Assembly (NCBI GenBank): GCA_965242775.1
Contig: CBDETI010000028.1
Coordinates: 62,001 to 126,000, forward strand
DNA: 64,000 bases
Direction of reading: 5' to 3'
Origin: JAWPMT01 sp965242775
GTDB taxonomy: Bacteria > Bacteroidota > Bacteroidia > Cytophagales > Cyclobacteriaceae
Below the pieces are notes generated by a model. The model was not told the origin of the DNA and made no database searches. It saw nothing but the letters and a program-made list of their open reading frames with translations. Shown here one piece after another: positions 46,051-54,873 of this stretch. Numbering within the stretch: position 1 is the stretch's first letter; every line of letters begins with the position of its first letter. Both the position numbers and the translations under genes were made by a program.

Positions 46051-46869
46051 TTAACATTGGTATCTATTCCTGAGCATTTTTCGATACTGACCGGGACTGA
46101 TATTAAAATAACACCTAAAGACATGATTAAAGTGACTCTGGTCAGAAAATCCAGCCTGGTAAGCGATCTGAGATAAAGAGTGGTTAGAATCTAATAGGAG
46201 CGGAATAGCTCTTTTGACCTTTACTTTTCGGATATACTCTCCGAGGCTTGACGAGAGATATTTGGGTGCTGCTCTCGAGATGTGGACGGGGTGAACATTT
46301 AACTGCTTCGAAAGGTATTGAAGGGAGAGATTCGACGAATCGTATAATAGCAACTCCTTCAGTTGAACCACCCAGGGCGGGGTGCGCCCGTGGCGGCTTT
46401 GTTTACCTGTGGCAAGCGCATCGCATACTTGTAGGAGCAGCAAATCCGTCGATACTTTACTGTAGGGATCAGCGATGACAAATTCCTGGTACAACTTCGC
46501 CATAAGCAGGTGTATCTGTGGCTCTTCAATTCGCCGACTTCCTTCGAATATGTCAAGGTCCACTCCGTTTTTCCTGAACCAGCTTTTTTCAAATTCCAGA
46601 TGAAAACCCGCCGCATCCTCAGAATGTCGCACGCCGAAGTGTCCCTCCTGCCAATTGTTAAACATCAAACTCCCGGGTGGTAACAATGATTTCCTTTTCT
46701 TATTGCAGTCAATCATATTTCCATGGAGTACGAACATGAAATAGGGATTCTCATGATAGTGCCAGGGAGTGGTTTTAACAGTGTAGTCGTACTGTGACAT
46801 GACAATTTCATCGAAGGAGACGGCTATGTCTTTGGTGCCATAATATTTCCCTTTGGTTGAAACTTTCAT
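46051..46869 (-). CDS. AraC family transcriptional regulator
   Basis: This 272-residue protein has a cupin-like N terminus (TPWHYHENPYFMFVLHG) and a C-terminal AraC double HTH (LSLQYLSKQLNVHPVHISRAAPKYLSSSLGEYIRK, then LSQIAYQAGFSDQSHFNHVFRCYFNISPGQYRK). It is the nearest upstream gene of the serine hydrolase at 44930, and the two probably share a transcript. Ligand unknown. Confidence 0.85.
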   Translation of the reverse strand: MKVSTKGKYYGTKDIAVSFDEIVMSQYDYTVKTTPWHYHENPYFMFVLHGNMIDCNKKRKSLLPPGSLMFNNWQEGHFGVRHSEDAAGFHLEFEKSWFRKNGVDLDIFEGSRRIEEPQIHLLMAKLYQEFVIADPYSKVSTDLLLLQVCDALATGKQSRHGRTPPWVVQLKELLLYDSSNLSLQYLSKQLNVHPVHISRAAPKYLSSSLGEYIRKVKVKRAIPLLLDSNHSLSQIAYQAGFSDQSHFNHVFRCYFNISPGQYRKMLRNRYQC

Positions 46870-46983
46870 GTGGTGTTTCCTGTGACGAGCTAGCTTTTTG
46901 GGTTTGAACTTTGCTCTAAGCTACGCGATCGTTCGCTACTTTTCAAATGTAATTTTTAGCTTTTGTTATAATATTTAAGCTGT

Positions 46984-47337
46984 TTATTTCTCAGCGAAAT
47001 GCCAGCATACACCAGCTATGTCGATGAGATGAATTTCCCTTCCGTAAGGGAAGGAGGTGGGTGCGCGCAACTTTATGTTGAACCTCGCAGAGAGGTCTTT
47101 TTTCTCGAATTCTTGCCAAAGTTCATCCAGGTCCTCAACCTCAATTTGGATCATTAGGTTTTGAGCTAATTCCAGGTTTTCATAATCCTGTAGGATGAAA
47201 CCAATGTCATCTTTTTGGAAACCCGCGTACCCTTCGGATTCCCAGCTAATTTCAAAACCCAACGCCAAGAAAAACTCCCTGGACTTTCCGAAATCGGAGC
47301 CGGAAGGGATAAAAGGTTTGATACTGTTGAAACTCAT
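46984..47337 (-). CDS. VOC/bleomycin-resistance-like protein
   Basis: This 117-residue protein is a single VOC unit: PSGSDFGKSREFFLALGFEISWESEGYAGFQKDDIGFILQDY to DIAGVCWHF. It is the length of small antibiotic-binding glyoxalase-fold proteins that work as dimers. No signal peptide. No His/Glu metal triad is obvious, which fits a sequestration role. Substrate unknown. Confidence 0.8.
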   Translation of the reverse strand: MSFNSIKPFIPSGSDFGKSREFFLALGFEISWESEGYAGFQKDDIGFILQDYENLELAQNLMIQIEVEDLDELWQEFEKKDLSARFNIKLRAPTSFPYGREIHLIDIAGVCWHFAEK

Positions 47338-47480
47338 AGTGTGTAAAAGGCATTTTCCGTTTCAGCTTAACGTAGGTACCCACTTTTCGGTTGATCTTTC
47401 CTTGGGGAAGTATTGCTGGAATGACGTGATTTTCGCAGTGTCAGTCTAGACCAAATTTCCGAGAGCGTCCGAATTTTCAA

Positions 47481-47930
47481 TCAAATGTCCTTCAAAAAAT
47501 GAACGAGCTCATCTTCTTCCCAAAACCCTACTTTTTTGTGAAAACTCCGTGATTCCGTATCGGTCAGCCAGGTGTCGGAGCCTATTTGGCAGCATCCTTT
47601 TGATTTGCACCAAGCCTCGCCAAGCTCCATGAATTTTTTCGCAATTCCCAGTTTTCGAAATTGATCCTCTACAAAGATGCCCTCAAGATATCCTGTCGGC
47701 GATTGCAATGCGCCCTCCACATAATCCGTACGAATAGAAAAGATGACAAAACCAGCGGTTTCCGCGCCAATCTTAGCAATCCAAACCATCTGTTTGTCCG
47801 ATTGAACCGTCTGAAGCAGGAGTTTCTGGAGCTCTTCTCTTTCAAAGTCAGTCCAAAGTTTTAGCCCCATCTCCAGGAACAGGTTGAAATCAGGATCCTG
47901 AAACTCGTGATATGCTACTTGCGATGCCAT
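47481..47930 (-). CDS. GNAT acetyltransferase resembling aminoglycoside AAC(6')
   Basis: This 149-residue protein has the acetyl-CoA site LEGIFVEDQFRKLGIAKKFMELGEAWCKSKGC and the downstream SDTWLTDTESRSFHKKVGFWEEDELVHF. The order IRTDYVEGALQSPTGYLEGIFV matches the SPVGYLEGI..LP..R..G type of AAC(6')-I enzymes. The substrate can be an aminoglycoside or another amine. It could be an ancestral or housekeeping relative rather than a true resistance gene. Confidence 0.8.
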   Translation of the reverse strand: MASQVAYHEFQDPDFNLFLEMGLKLWTDFEREELQKLLLQTVQSDKQMVWIAKIGAETAGFVIFSIRTDYVEGALQSPTGYLEGIFVEDQFRKLGIAKKFMELGEAWCKSKGCCQIGSDTWLTDTESRSFHKKVGFWEEDELVHFLKDI

Positions 47931-48062
47931 CTTATTTAACTTTTGGTACGATGCTGATAAATTAATTGGAGCCTTTCAATTCAATCATTAAAGGTAATGT
48001 TTCACAAGAGAAATCTGACATCCGATTCGACGTTCAACTTTTAACTGCCAGACAAACCGTCT

Positions 48063-48944
48063 TTAAATCTTCTTGTACAGACCTATAGTGATCGGCGCGG
48101 CTAAACCTACATATTCAGCCACAAATGCTCCGCCGGTGGACAGGTTAAATCCCAATTTATCCCTTGTTTCGTATGCAATGCCTGCGCCAAATCCTATCCA
48201 TTCCTGATCGTTGGGACTCAAACCGGTTTGAAGTAAAGTAGTATTATCGTAATCTCCGTTTTTCAGGGATTTTTTGATATCGACTGTAAGTCTGATCCAA
48301 AAGGCCTTACCAAATCGATGACCACCTTCAATGTGCTGTTGGAGGTAGTCGCTGAAATCATTGGTCGTAACAACGAAGCCCAAATCAGTGAAAACATAGG
48401 ACCTTTTGCCAACACTACGACCCACATGACCAAAAAGGCCCATACCGGTGTAATCGTACCCTGTGGTCAGACCTTTTTCTAAATCTTGGCTGCCTGTGTT
48501 CAAGATCGTTCTGAGTGACGCTGCCATTTTCCAGGATTGGTCCATCAGTTGATACTTAGCCGCGAACTCGAGGTTGCTTAAGCCTGTCAGAGACCCCTCC
48601 TCGAGGAGTTCCGGATGATACAGTTGATCTGTTTCGTCACCAGTAGAGGTATATCTGAATGGAATTTTGCCAATGATATTCCACCGGTTGGCTATGCCGT
48701 ATTCCAAGTAAGCTAAGATATCGGCAGTATACACTTCTCTATTGAGATCGACGGTTGATTCAGTAGGTCTACCCACTGCGAGTGAGGTATATGGGAAGGC
48801 AAGAAAGGTAGTCTGGATTTGATAAAAGCCTTGTTTTTTCTTATACAGCCACGGACTTTGCGCCGGTAGGTTCAGCATACTGAGGCAACAGCAAATTATG
48901 ACCAGGTTTCTTGTCATGGACAGGTACTGTTTTCCGAAAGTCAT
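48063..48944 (-). CDS. Outer-membrane beta-barrel protein, unknown function
   Basis: This 293-residue frame has a signal peptide, best read from an internal ATG at 48917 (MTRNLVIICCCLSMLNLPAQ). The rest has alternating beta strands (YTADILAYLEYGIANRWNIIGKIPFRY, AYETRDKLGFNLSTGGAFVAEYVGLAAPITIGLYKKI) that look like an outer-membrane barrel. The frame start at 48944 overlaps the DUF4345 stop, so the genes are coupled. Function unknown. Confidence 0.7.
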   Translation of the reverse strand: MTFGKQYLSMTRNLVIICCCLSMLNLPAQSPWLYKKKQGFYQIQTTFLAFPYTSLAVGRPTESTVDLNREVYTADILAYLEYGIANRWNIIGKIPFRYTSTGDETDQLYHPELLEEGSLTGLSNLEFAAKYQLMDQSWKMAASLRTILNTGSQDLEKGLTTGYDYTGMGLFGHVGRSVGKRSYVFTDLGFVVTTNDFSDYLQQHIEGGHRFGKAFWIRLTVDIKKSLKNGDYDNTTLLQTGLSPNDQEWIGFGAGIAYETRDKLGFNLSTGGAFVAEYVGLAAPITIGLYKKI

Positions 48945-49333
48945 GCTGCTTCCTCCCTTGTCTTGAGGACGCGGTGTGAGGCCACCAGGACCAAAGCCAT
49001 AGCAAGCGAAATCAAAATGCCCCCAGTTAATACCGCTGCATTGAAACCATCAAAGATTATGCTCACGATCCTGCCGACTGTCCATCCAATTAGCACCAGG
49101 ATCGCAGGGTATAGCAAGTCGATTTTTGATTTAATAACAGCGATTAGGGTCAGCAAGGCGGTAGCTACCATGGATCCACCGATCAGACCCCTCACCGTAC
49201 TCATGCCAAACGCGTTGTTCGCCGAAATAGCTGAATGGCCCATGACCAGTTCCGGGTTGAACATGAACAGAACACCATTCGCCAGGATAAAAAGGCCCAC
49301 CAGGCTTCCGAGGATTTTCATTACAGTTTTCAT
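48941..49333 (-). CDS. DUF4345-like small membrane protein
   Basis: This 130-residue protein has four hydrophobic segments and the MFNPELVMGHSAISANNAFGMSTVRGLIGGSMVATALL block of DUF4345. No catalytic motif. It precedes a barrel protein on the same strand with a 4-bp overlap and lies downstream of an AraC regulator. Function unknown. Confidence 0.75.
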   Translation of the reverse strand: MKTVMKILGSLVGLFILANGVLFMFNPELVMGHSAISANNAFGMSTVRGLIGGSMVATALLTLIAVIKSKIDLLYPAILVLIGWTVGRIVSIIFDGFNAAVLTGGILISLAMALVLVASHRVLKTREEAA

Positions 49334-49441
49334 CGTTTAAGTATTTAGGAATCTTACTTTCTACAAGTGTCATTATCGCAAAAGTCAGAAGGCCCAAATG
49401 GGATTGCTGGTGATTTCTGGTCAATTACATGGAATTTCCGA

Positions 49442-50251
49442 TCAACGGGATTCTCTCATGCCACGGGGGGATATTTTGAAGCTTGCCGCGAACGATTTTG
49501 AGAAGTGACTTGCGTCTTCAAACCCACAGGAATAAGCAATTTCAGCTACACTCATTTCTGTTCTTTCAAGGAGAGATTTAGCCTTCTCGAGGCGTTTGGT
49601 CAGGATATATTGTTTGGGGCTGATGTCGAAAATTGACTTAAACTTTCTTTGGAAAGATGATAGGCTCAGTCCACACAGAAAAGCGAGTTCCTCCATTCTA
49701 AGGTTTTCATAAAGGTTGGCGTCAATCACCTCCTGAAATTTGTAGTGTTTGGACTGAAAGAGTTCCCTCAAAAATGCATTTACTTTCGAGTCGTCAAGTG
49801 CGGCTAGCAGGTGCACCAACTCCCGGATTTTTATTTTCAAGAACTCTTCTGTCATGATTTTGGGCATGTCCAGGTACCTTCGCATATCAAGCACGAATCC
49901 ACTCAGAAGTTCATTAGGACCAACGTTCACAATAGGCAAAGAGGTATCTGTTCCCAGATGATCAAGCTCCCCAGGTAATTTGCCCCCATAAATAAAATTC
50001 AGTACATCCGGGAAGAACTGGAAAATGATGATCTCATTGGTCGATCCGTCCTGATTCGGTTGCCAATGGTTCACGAAATTGTCGCATTTCATGATCATGT
50101 TGTCTCCGGAGGTGAGCTCGACATTCCCGGTTGGCGAGTGTAATTTGGATTGCCCGTTGATAACATGGACGAAGCGTGCCTCATTGGTCAACGGAGAACT
50201 TGCCTTGAATGGAGGAGTAAACGATGCCCTTCCTAGTACGGTTTTGCCCAA
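49442..50251 (-). CDS. AraC family transcriptional regulator, start uncertain
   Basis: This protein has 269 residues from a TTG at 50251. The AraC double HTH is clear (LRMEELAFLCGLSLSSFQRKFKSIFDISPKQYILTKRLEKAKSLL, then MSVAEIAYSCGFEDASHFSKSFAASFKISP). The frame remains open upstream of TTG to a TAG near 50300 and reads KLIKQLPFNLLGKTVLGR, which aligns with the N terminus of its paralogue at 50948. There is no ATG in the extension. It is the likely regulator of the DUF4345 and barrel genes downstream. Confidence 0.75.
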   Translation of the reverse strand: MGKTVLGRASFTPPFKASSPLTNEARFVHVINGQSKLHSPTGNVELTSGDNMIMKCDNFVNHWQPNQDGSTNEIIIFQFFPDVLNFIYGGKLPGELDHLGTDTSLPIVNVGPNELLSGFVLDMRRYLDMPKIMTEEFLKIKIRELVHLLAALDDSKVNAFLRELFQSKHYKFQEVIDANLYENLRMEELAFLCGLSLSSFQRKFKSIFDISPKQYILTKRLEKAKSLLERTEMSVAEIAYSCGFEDASHFSKSFAASFKISPRGMRESR

Positions 50252-50375
50252 TAAATTGAACGGCAGCTGCTTGATAAGCTTGTTTGTTGGAACCCGACAA
50301 ATCTAATCAACCTTTACAAGCTTCCGGTTGGCAGAGAGATCCCCACTGACTTGGGATGGCAGTGATTTAAACAAG

Positions 50376-50413
50376 GGGCACTAACAGATTCACCTTATCC
50401 GCTGTTAGTACCC
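50376..50413 (-). terminator. Hairpin downstream of the SRPBCC gene
   Basis: ACTAACAG (50380-50387) pairs with CTGTTAGT (50402-50409), extended by GGG/CCC outside one mismatch, around a 14-nt loop. It lies 46 bp past the SRPBCC stop. Only a short T run follows on the minus strand, so it is a weak terminator or another structured element. Confidence 0.35.
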
Positions 50414-50458
50414 TGACCATAATTCAAGCTGGCTCTGCCACATATAAGGCCAATGGCG

Positions 50459-50884
50459 CTAATGATTTTCCTGGATGTAGGCTTCCATCTCCTGGAGCCC
50501 CATGCCCCAGAGGTTTCTAAATGCCTCTTTGGCCACAACGCCGTTTTCGGGTGTTGCTTTGAAAGAAGCCGACCACTCGACTATGGCTTTGCCGGTACCA
50601 TCATCTTGCACTGTCATGGTTTCTACGATATCCTGAACGGGTAGCATGGTTTGGTGAGGGATCGCAAACCGAAAGGTTCTGGTCTCATGATTTACTTCCA
50701 GAATGTCTTCGATCAGGTCAACGCCCTCGGCAGTTTGACAAAATCGCTTGTTGTTCTCAACCTTGCAGGTTTTGATCATTGAACTGAACCATTTATCTAC
50801 ACCCCCAACAGCGCCTATTATTTCCCACGCCTGATCAGGACTGACAGCTAGTTGCCTTGAGATTTTCTCCTTAATTATCTCCAT
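50459..50884 (-). CDS. SRPBCC family protein (polyketide cyclase-like)
   Basis: This 141-residue protein starts KEKISRQLAVSPDQAWEIIGAVGGVDKWFSSMIKTCKV and ends with FRNLWGMGLQEMEAYIQE. The helix-grip fold of the START superfamily is evident. It is cytoplasmic and has a hydrophobic ligand pocket by family. It sits between two related AraC genes on the same strand. Ligand unknown. Confidence 0.85.
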   Translation of the reverse strand: MEIIKEKISRQLAVSPDQAWEIIGAVGGVDKWFSSMIKTCKVENNKRFCQTAEGVDLIEDILEVNHETRTFRFAIPHQTMLPVQDIVETMTVQDDGTGKAIVEWSASFKATPENGVVAKEAFRNLWGMGLQEMEAYIQENH

Positions 50885-50947
50885 GATTTTTAATTGTTAT
50901 TTGATGGAGACAAATGTCCGGCGGTTAGGAAGCTTTGAGTTGCACAA

Positions 50948-51808
50948 CTAGTTCAATGATTTGCCAAAATGGTTCAGTTTGTAGGCTGTCGGCGGTAGGC
51001 CTTTTCGGTTTTTGAATATCCTGGAAAAATGGGCTACGCTGGAAAAGCCGCACTCGTAAGCGATCTCCGTGGCGCGTAGGTCTGTCTTGGACAATAACTC
51101 AATTGCCTTCTCCACTTTCTTATCGCGCAGATAAGTCGCTGGCGACTGTTGATAGAGTTTTTGAAATTCACGCTTGAAAGTGGACAAACTCATGCCGGCA
51201 AGGGTGGCCATTTTCTGAACGGTGATGGTTGAGTACATATGCGCTTCGATGATATCACGAAGGGTATAAGAATTGGGCTGGAACAGGTTGGATAGAATGG
51301 TTTTGATCTCGGGTGCGTTTTTGGTTTTGCCCAGGAGCAGGATGATTTCTTTAAGCTTCAAAATCAGAATGTCCTCGTCCACTAATTGTGGGTTTTCAAA
51401 GTAGAATAGCAAGGAGTCAATGTACTTGGCAATGAGCTGATCGTGACCTAGCCTGGTCATTCCGACCGTGGGCGGGGTACTGTCTTTCTTGAGGAATTCC
51501 GGTAGCTTGTTTTCGTAGATTTTCAAGAGGACTTCCGGGAAAAAGTGAACCGCTACGGCCTGGTATTGGTCGGTATTCAGGGTAGGAACCATGTCCGACA
51601 AGTAGTTACCACATTTCATTAAGATCGACTCTTGGGTGTTCACCCTGACTTTCTCCTTCTCCGAAACGGAATCGTAGGTACCTTCCATCACATACAGAAA
51701 GCAAGCCTCATCAGGCATGGGATTAGGCTTATAAAAGGGCGGTTTGAGGGTGATCGTCTCAAACAACAACTTCCCAAAGAGGTCCAGTTTTTTGTGGTTA
51801 ATTATCAT
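50948..51808 (-). CDS. AraC family transcriptional regulator
   Basis: This 286-residue protein has a cupin-like N terminus (LKPPFYKPNPMPDEACFLYVMEGTYDS) and a C-terminal AraC double HTH (TVQKMATLAGMSLSTFKREFQKLYQQSPATYLRDKKVEKAIELL, then ATEIAYECGFSSVAHFSRIFKN). It is a paralogue of the AraC protein at 49442, and the SRPBCC gene lies between them. The pair may reflect a local duplication. Confidence 0.85.
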   Translation of the reverse strand: MIINHKKLDLFGKLLFETITLKPPFYKPNPMPDEACFLYVMEGTYDSVSEKEKVRVNTQESILMKCGNYLSDMVPTLNTDQYQAVAVHFFPEVLLKIYENKLPEFLKKDSTPPTVGMTRLGHDQLIAKYIDSLLFYFENPQLVDEDILILKLKEIILLLGKTKNAPEIKTILSNLFQPNSYTLRDIIEAHMYSTITVQKMATLAGMSLSTFKREFQKLYQQSPATYLRDKKVEKAIELLSKTDLRATEIAYECGFSSVAHFSRIFKNRKGLPPTAYKLNHFGKSLN

Positions 51809-51822
51809 GTTATTCCACTGGC

Positions 51823-54462
51823 CTATTCATACTTCAACGTTTCCGCGGGGTTCCGGACGGTGGACTTGTAGGATTGGATGACAACAATTGTCAGGACCAT
51901 AGCCAGTGTCAGGAAACAGCAGATGATCAGAATGGAAAAATCTACCGAAACGTGATAGGCGAAGCTATTTAACCATTCGACGGACAGATAGTAAAAAAAT
52001 GGAGCTGCCAATATCCCGCCACCGACCACCATAAAAAGGTAATCTCGACTGATTAAATGCAGGATGGAGAGCAGGGTGGCTCCGAAGACCTTTCGTATTC
52101 CGATTTCTTTCTGCCTTGATAATGCCACGAAACCGACGACTCCAGATAAACCTATAATCGACAATATCAGGCAAACAATGGTCAGTGAGTTGGCCAATTT
52201 ACCTAAGTTCCGATCTTTTTTGTAGAGATCCTGGAGGCTATCATCAAGAAACCTCACATCAAATGGTTGGGTCTCTTCAACCTTGAGGTAGGCTTGCTCA
52301 ATGTCTTCAATGGTGTTAAACCAATTGGAAGTGCGGACTTTCAGGATCATGTTGTAGATCCAAACTTCTTGTTGATCGTGTACCTCGATGAAGAGAGGTT
52401 GGTTGCGATGCTTCAATGTGAAGTAGTCGAAATTTGGAATAATATCGGCTATCGTATGATGATATCCCCACCCCTTATCATGCTGTTGTTCCGGCTCCAG
52501 TATGATGGTTTGGCCAATCAGGGAAGCAGGGGTTATCCCAAGCACGGTAGCTAGTTTATCCGCGGCATGCTGATTGATTACCAATAGGCGCTCGCCTGTG
52601 CCGAGCCTGTCAATCGAAGCGGATTTAAAACCATATAACTGCATACTCCCCTTGGAGGTGACGATGTGCGTTGCGTTGGCAAAGGTTTGATCGGTACCTG
52701 CGAGCCTGTAACTGAGTTGAGCATACATGTTTTGACCAGGGATCATTCCTGAACCTAAGCCTGAAATTTCCGGGATTTTTTCCATTTCTTCTTGCATAAG
52801 CTTAAACTTCTCAGCTCCGTCCACTCGGAAATAGATCACTCCGTCAGTTGCAAACCCTTTGGGCTTATTTTGAAGGTATTTCATTTGGAACGAAATCATG
52901 GTGGCCAGGCTGGCAAGCAGTATTAGAAAGAAGAATTGTGACCCCAGTAATAGCCTTTGCAGCGACCAGCTTTTGGCAATTGAGGAGATGCGGCGAAGCA
53001 ATTGCCGCAATTCCTTTCGGCGGAAATAAATAGATGGATACAGGGAGCCCAGGAGAGCGGTTAGTACCAGGAGCAACGTCATCCATGCTGTAGTTCTCAT
53101 GATTGAGTGGTAGGCCAACGATGCTGGCATTTCCAACAACTTGTTGTGAATCGGAGCGAATAAAAGAAAGAAGGCAATAGAAAGAGGCAACGACGAAAAG
53201 GACAAGACAAAGGAATCAACTAAAATCTGAAGATTGATATCTTTTTTGTTCGCGCCCAATACCTGTCTCACGCCGAGTTGCTTTTGCCGATGTGCGTGTG
53301 AGGTGATTGATGAACTCACAAAATTTACCCAGGACACGATCAGTATGATCAAGCCGATCAGACCAAGGATTTTCAGGTACGCCAGGTCGGCAGTTGATTT
53401 TATTTCGAATAGCAGGTCCTTGGTAAAATGGATTTTGGATACGGGCATGAGGCCAATTTTTAACTTCCCTCCATCCGAGATCTGGTCGGGATAAACCAGA
53501 TCCAACTCTTTGTTCAATCGTTGCTCGATCGACTTAATATCGGTTTGCGAGTCGATCTGAACATAGGTATAGGCCGCCCAACTGGGTATTTGCTGCTGAT
53601 AAACGATAATATCAAATGAGAAATGAACATTTTCTGGGGAGTCCTCAACAATTCCCCCTATTTCGAAGTGGTTGTCGTGAATCTCGAGCCGCCTGCCGAT
53701 TAATTCGAGGCTTCTCCAGTTATTACCAAAAAGCTTTTGAGTAGCGCTTTCAGTTAAGGCGACTGTGTTGTAATGAGCGGTGATTTCCTGAGAAGAACCC
53801 TGCACGAAGTTTAACGGGATCAACTGCTCGATCGTAGCACGTGTATTAGTAAAAATCAGGTCATCGAATACTAACTTCTTGGAGTCAGTTTGCACGTAAA
53901 CTTTGGAGGAGGTCAATAGACTGATAGGGCTGAGATGCGGAACAAAATGCCCTACGGATTTGACGCCAGTATAGCCGTTCAACCGATTCACTAACGTTTT
54001 TTGAACCGCTTCATCCGATTCAGAATAGTCAGGAAATGGCATGCATGCATATTTCTGATCCGCATTTTGATATATTAATCGGTAGGTGTCGCCACCAAAT
54101 TGGCTGTCAAACTGCAACTCATAGCCGAGATACGAAATGACGAGCACCACCGCGCTGATTCCAGTTGCTAATCCAAAAACCGTGGGTAAGGCTAGAAAGG
54201 GTTTCTTTCGAAAATGCCGGAACGATACCTTGAGGTAATGTGGAACCTGAATGCGATGTTTAGTCAGGGAACGTCCAAGGGTGTATGGCCGAAAAAAACG
54301 TAATACGTCTAAAAGGAACCACAGGTCGCATTGGAATTTCGAATGATGTTGAAGGCGAAATCGATATGCTTCTATCAAATCACCTTCGATTTCTTCAATT
54401 AGGTACCTGGAACAGAATGTTCGAAGCAGTTTTCTTGCGTAAAAAGGAGGATCGGTTTTCAT
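51823..54462 (-). CDS. MacB/FtsX-type permease with a permease-prefix domain
   Basis: This 879-residue protein starts with a cytoplasmic helical prefix (about 1-65; FYARKLLRTFCSRYLIEEIEGDLIEAYRFR). It is followed by two units each made of MacB-type periplasmic domain and three-helix FtsX-type transmembrane region (e.g. LGVRQVLGANKKDI near 395 and IGIRKVFGATLLSILH near 785). It belongs to the FtsX/MacB permeases; the ATPase partner is not in this window. The start overlaps the PadR stop (ATGA), so PadR directly controls it. Likely an exporter or mechanotransmitter of the envelope. Confidence 0.9.
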   Translation of the reverse strand: MKTDPPFYARKLLRTFCSRYLIEEIEGDLIEAYRFRLQHHSKFQCDLWFLLDVLRFFRPYTLGRSLTKHRIQVPHYLKVSFRHFRKKPFLALPTVFGLATGISAVVLVISYLGYELQFDSQFGGDTYRLIYQNADQKYACMPFPDYSESDEAVQKTLVNRLNGYTGVKSVGHFVPHLSPISLLTSSKVYVQTDSKKLVFDDLIFTNTRATIEQLIPLNFVQGSSQEITAHYNTVALTESATQKLFGNNWRSLELIGRRLEIHDNHFEIGGIVEDSPENVHFSFDIIVYQQQIPSWAAYTYVQIDSQTDIKSIEQRLNKELDLVYPDQISDGGKLKIGLMPVSKIHFTKDLLFEIKSTADLAYLKILGLIGLIILIVSWVNFVSSSITSHAHRQKQLGVRQVLGANKKDINLQILVDSFVLSFSSLPLSIAFFLLFAPIHNKLLEMPASLAYHSIMRTTAWMTLLLVLTALLGSLYPSIYFRRKELRQLLRRISSIAKSWSLQRLLLGSQFFFLILLASLATMISFQMKYLQNKPKGFATDGVIYFRVDGAEKFKLMQEEMEKIPEISGLGSGMIPGQNMYAQLSYRLAGTDQTFANATHIVTSKGSMQLYGFKSASIDRLGTGERLLVINQHAADKLATVLGITPASLIGQTIILEPEQQHDKGWGYHHTIADIIPNFDYFTLKHRNQPLFIEVHDQQEVWIYNMILKVRTSNWFNTIEDIEQAYLKVEETQPFDVRFLDDSLQDLYKKDRNLGKLANSLTIVCLILSIIGLSGVVGFVALSRQKEIGIRKVFGATLLSILHLISRDYLFMVVGGGILAAPFFYYLSVEWLNSFAYHVSVDFSILIICCFLTLAMVLTIVVIQSYKSTVRNPAETLKYE

Positions 54463-54770
54463 ACGAGATCAGGGATTTGGGCCCAAAGTTTTTCCCTTGA
54501 TTCCTTTAATTGGATGATGAGCGATCTTCCACTTTCTGTGTATTTGAACATCCGTTTTCTTCTGCCACCTCGCTCATCCGTTGCTCCTCCCATTTCTGAT
54601 TGTATCAGGCCTTTCTTTTCAAGTCGGGACAATGCGGTATGCACTGCGCTGATGGAAATAGACTTCCCAGTATGTTGTGTATAGGCCTGAGTCACCGAAA
54701 AGCCATAAATATCCTCTTCCATCACCATGATCAGCAGCAGGAGGGTTTCTTCCAGGTATCCTAATTGCAT
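54459..54770 (-). CDS. PadR family transcriptional regulator
   Basis: This 103-residue PadR-type protein (LGYLEETLLLLIMVMEEDIYGFSVTQAY, then ISISAVHTALSRLEKKGLIQSEMGG) is short because it lacks the C-terminal dimerisation domain of longer members. It is translationally coupled to the permease at 51823. Direct repeats with the ACxTGTAGA core lie upstream and are the likely operator. Confidence 0.9.
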   Translation of the reverse strand: MQLGYLEETLLLLIMVMEEDIYGFSVTQAYTQHTGKSISISAVHTALSRLEKKGLIQSEMGGATDERGGRRKRMFKYTESGRSLIIQLKESREKLWAQIPDLV

Positions 54771-54775
54771 ATTTG

Positions 54776-54847
54776 TTTAATACATGTAGAACAAATATAT
54801 AATATTTCTTTAATACTTGTAGATGAAATGCACTTGTAGCTACAGGT
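54776..54847. promoter_or_regulatory. Operator repeats upstream of the PadR-permease operon
   Basis: TTTAATACATGTAGA (54776-54790) and TTTAATACTTGTAGA (54809-54823) are near-identical direct repeats 33 bp apart, each with a TACxTGTA centre. A third imperfect palindrome, ACTTGTAGCTACAGGT, sits at 54832-54847. The first repeat begins 5 bp from the PadR ATG. Autoregulation by PadR is the simplest explanation. Confidence 0.55.
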
Positions 54848-54873
54848 AGTCTGTTGCCGTTAGCGAGATCTCT

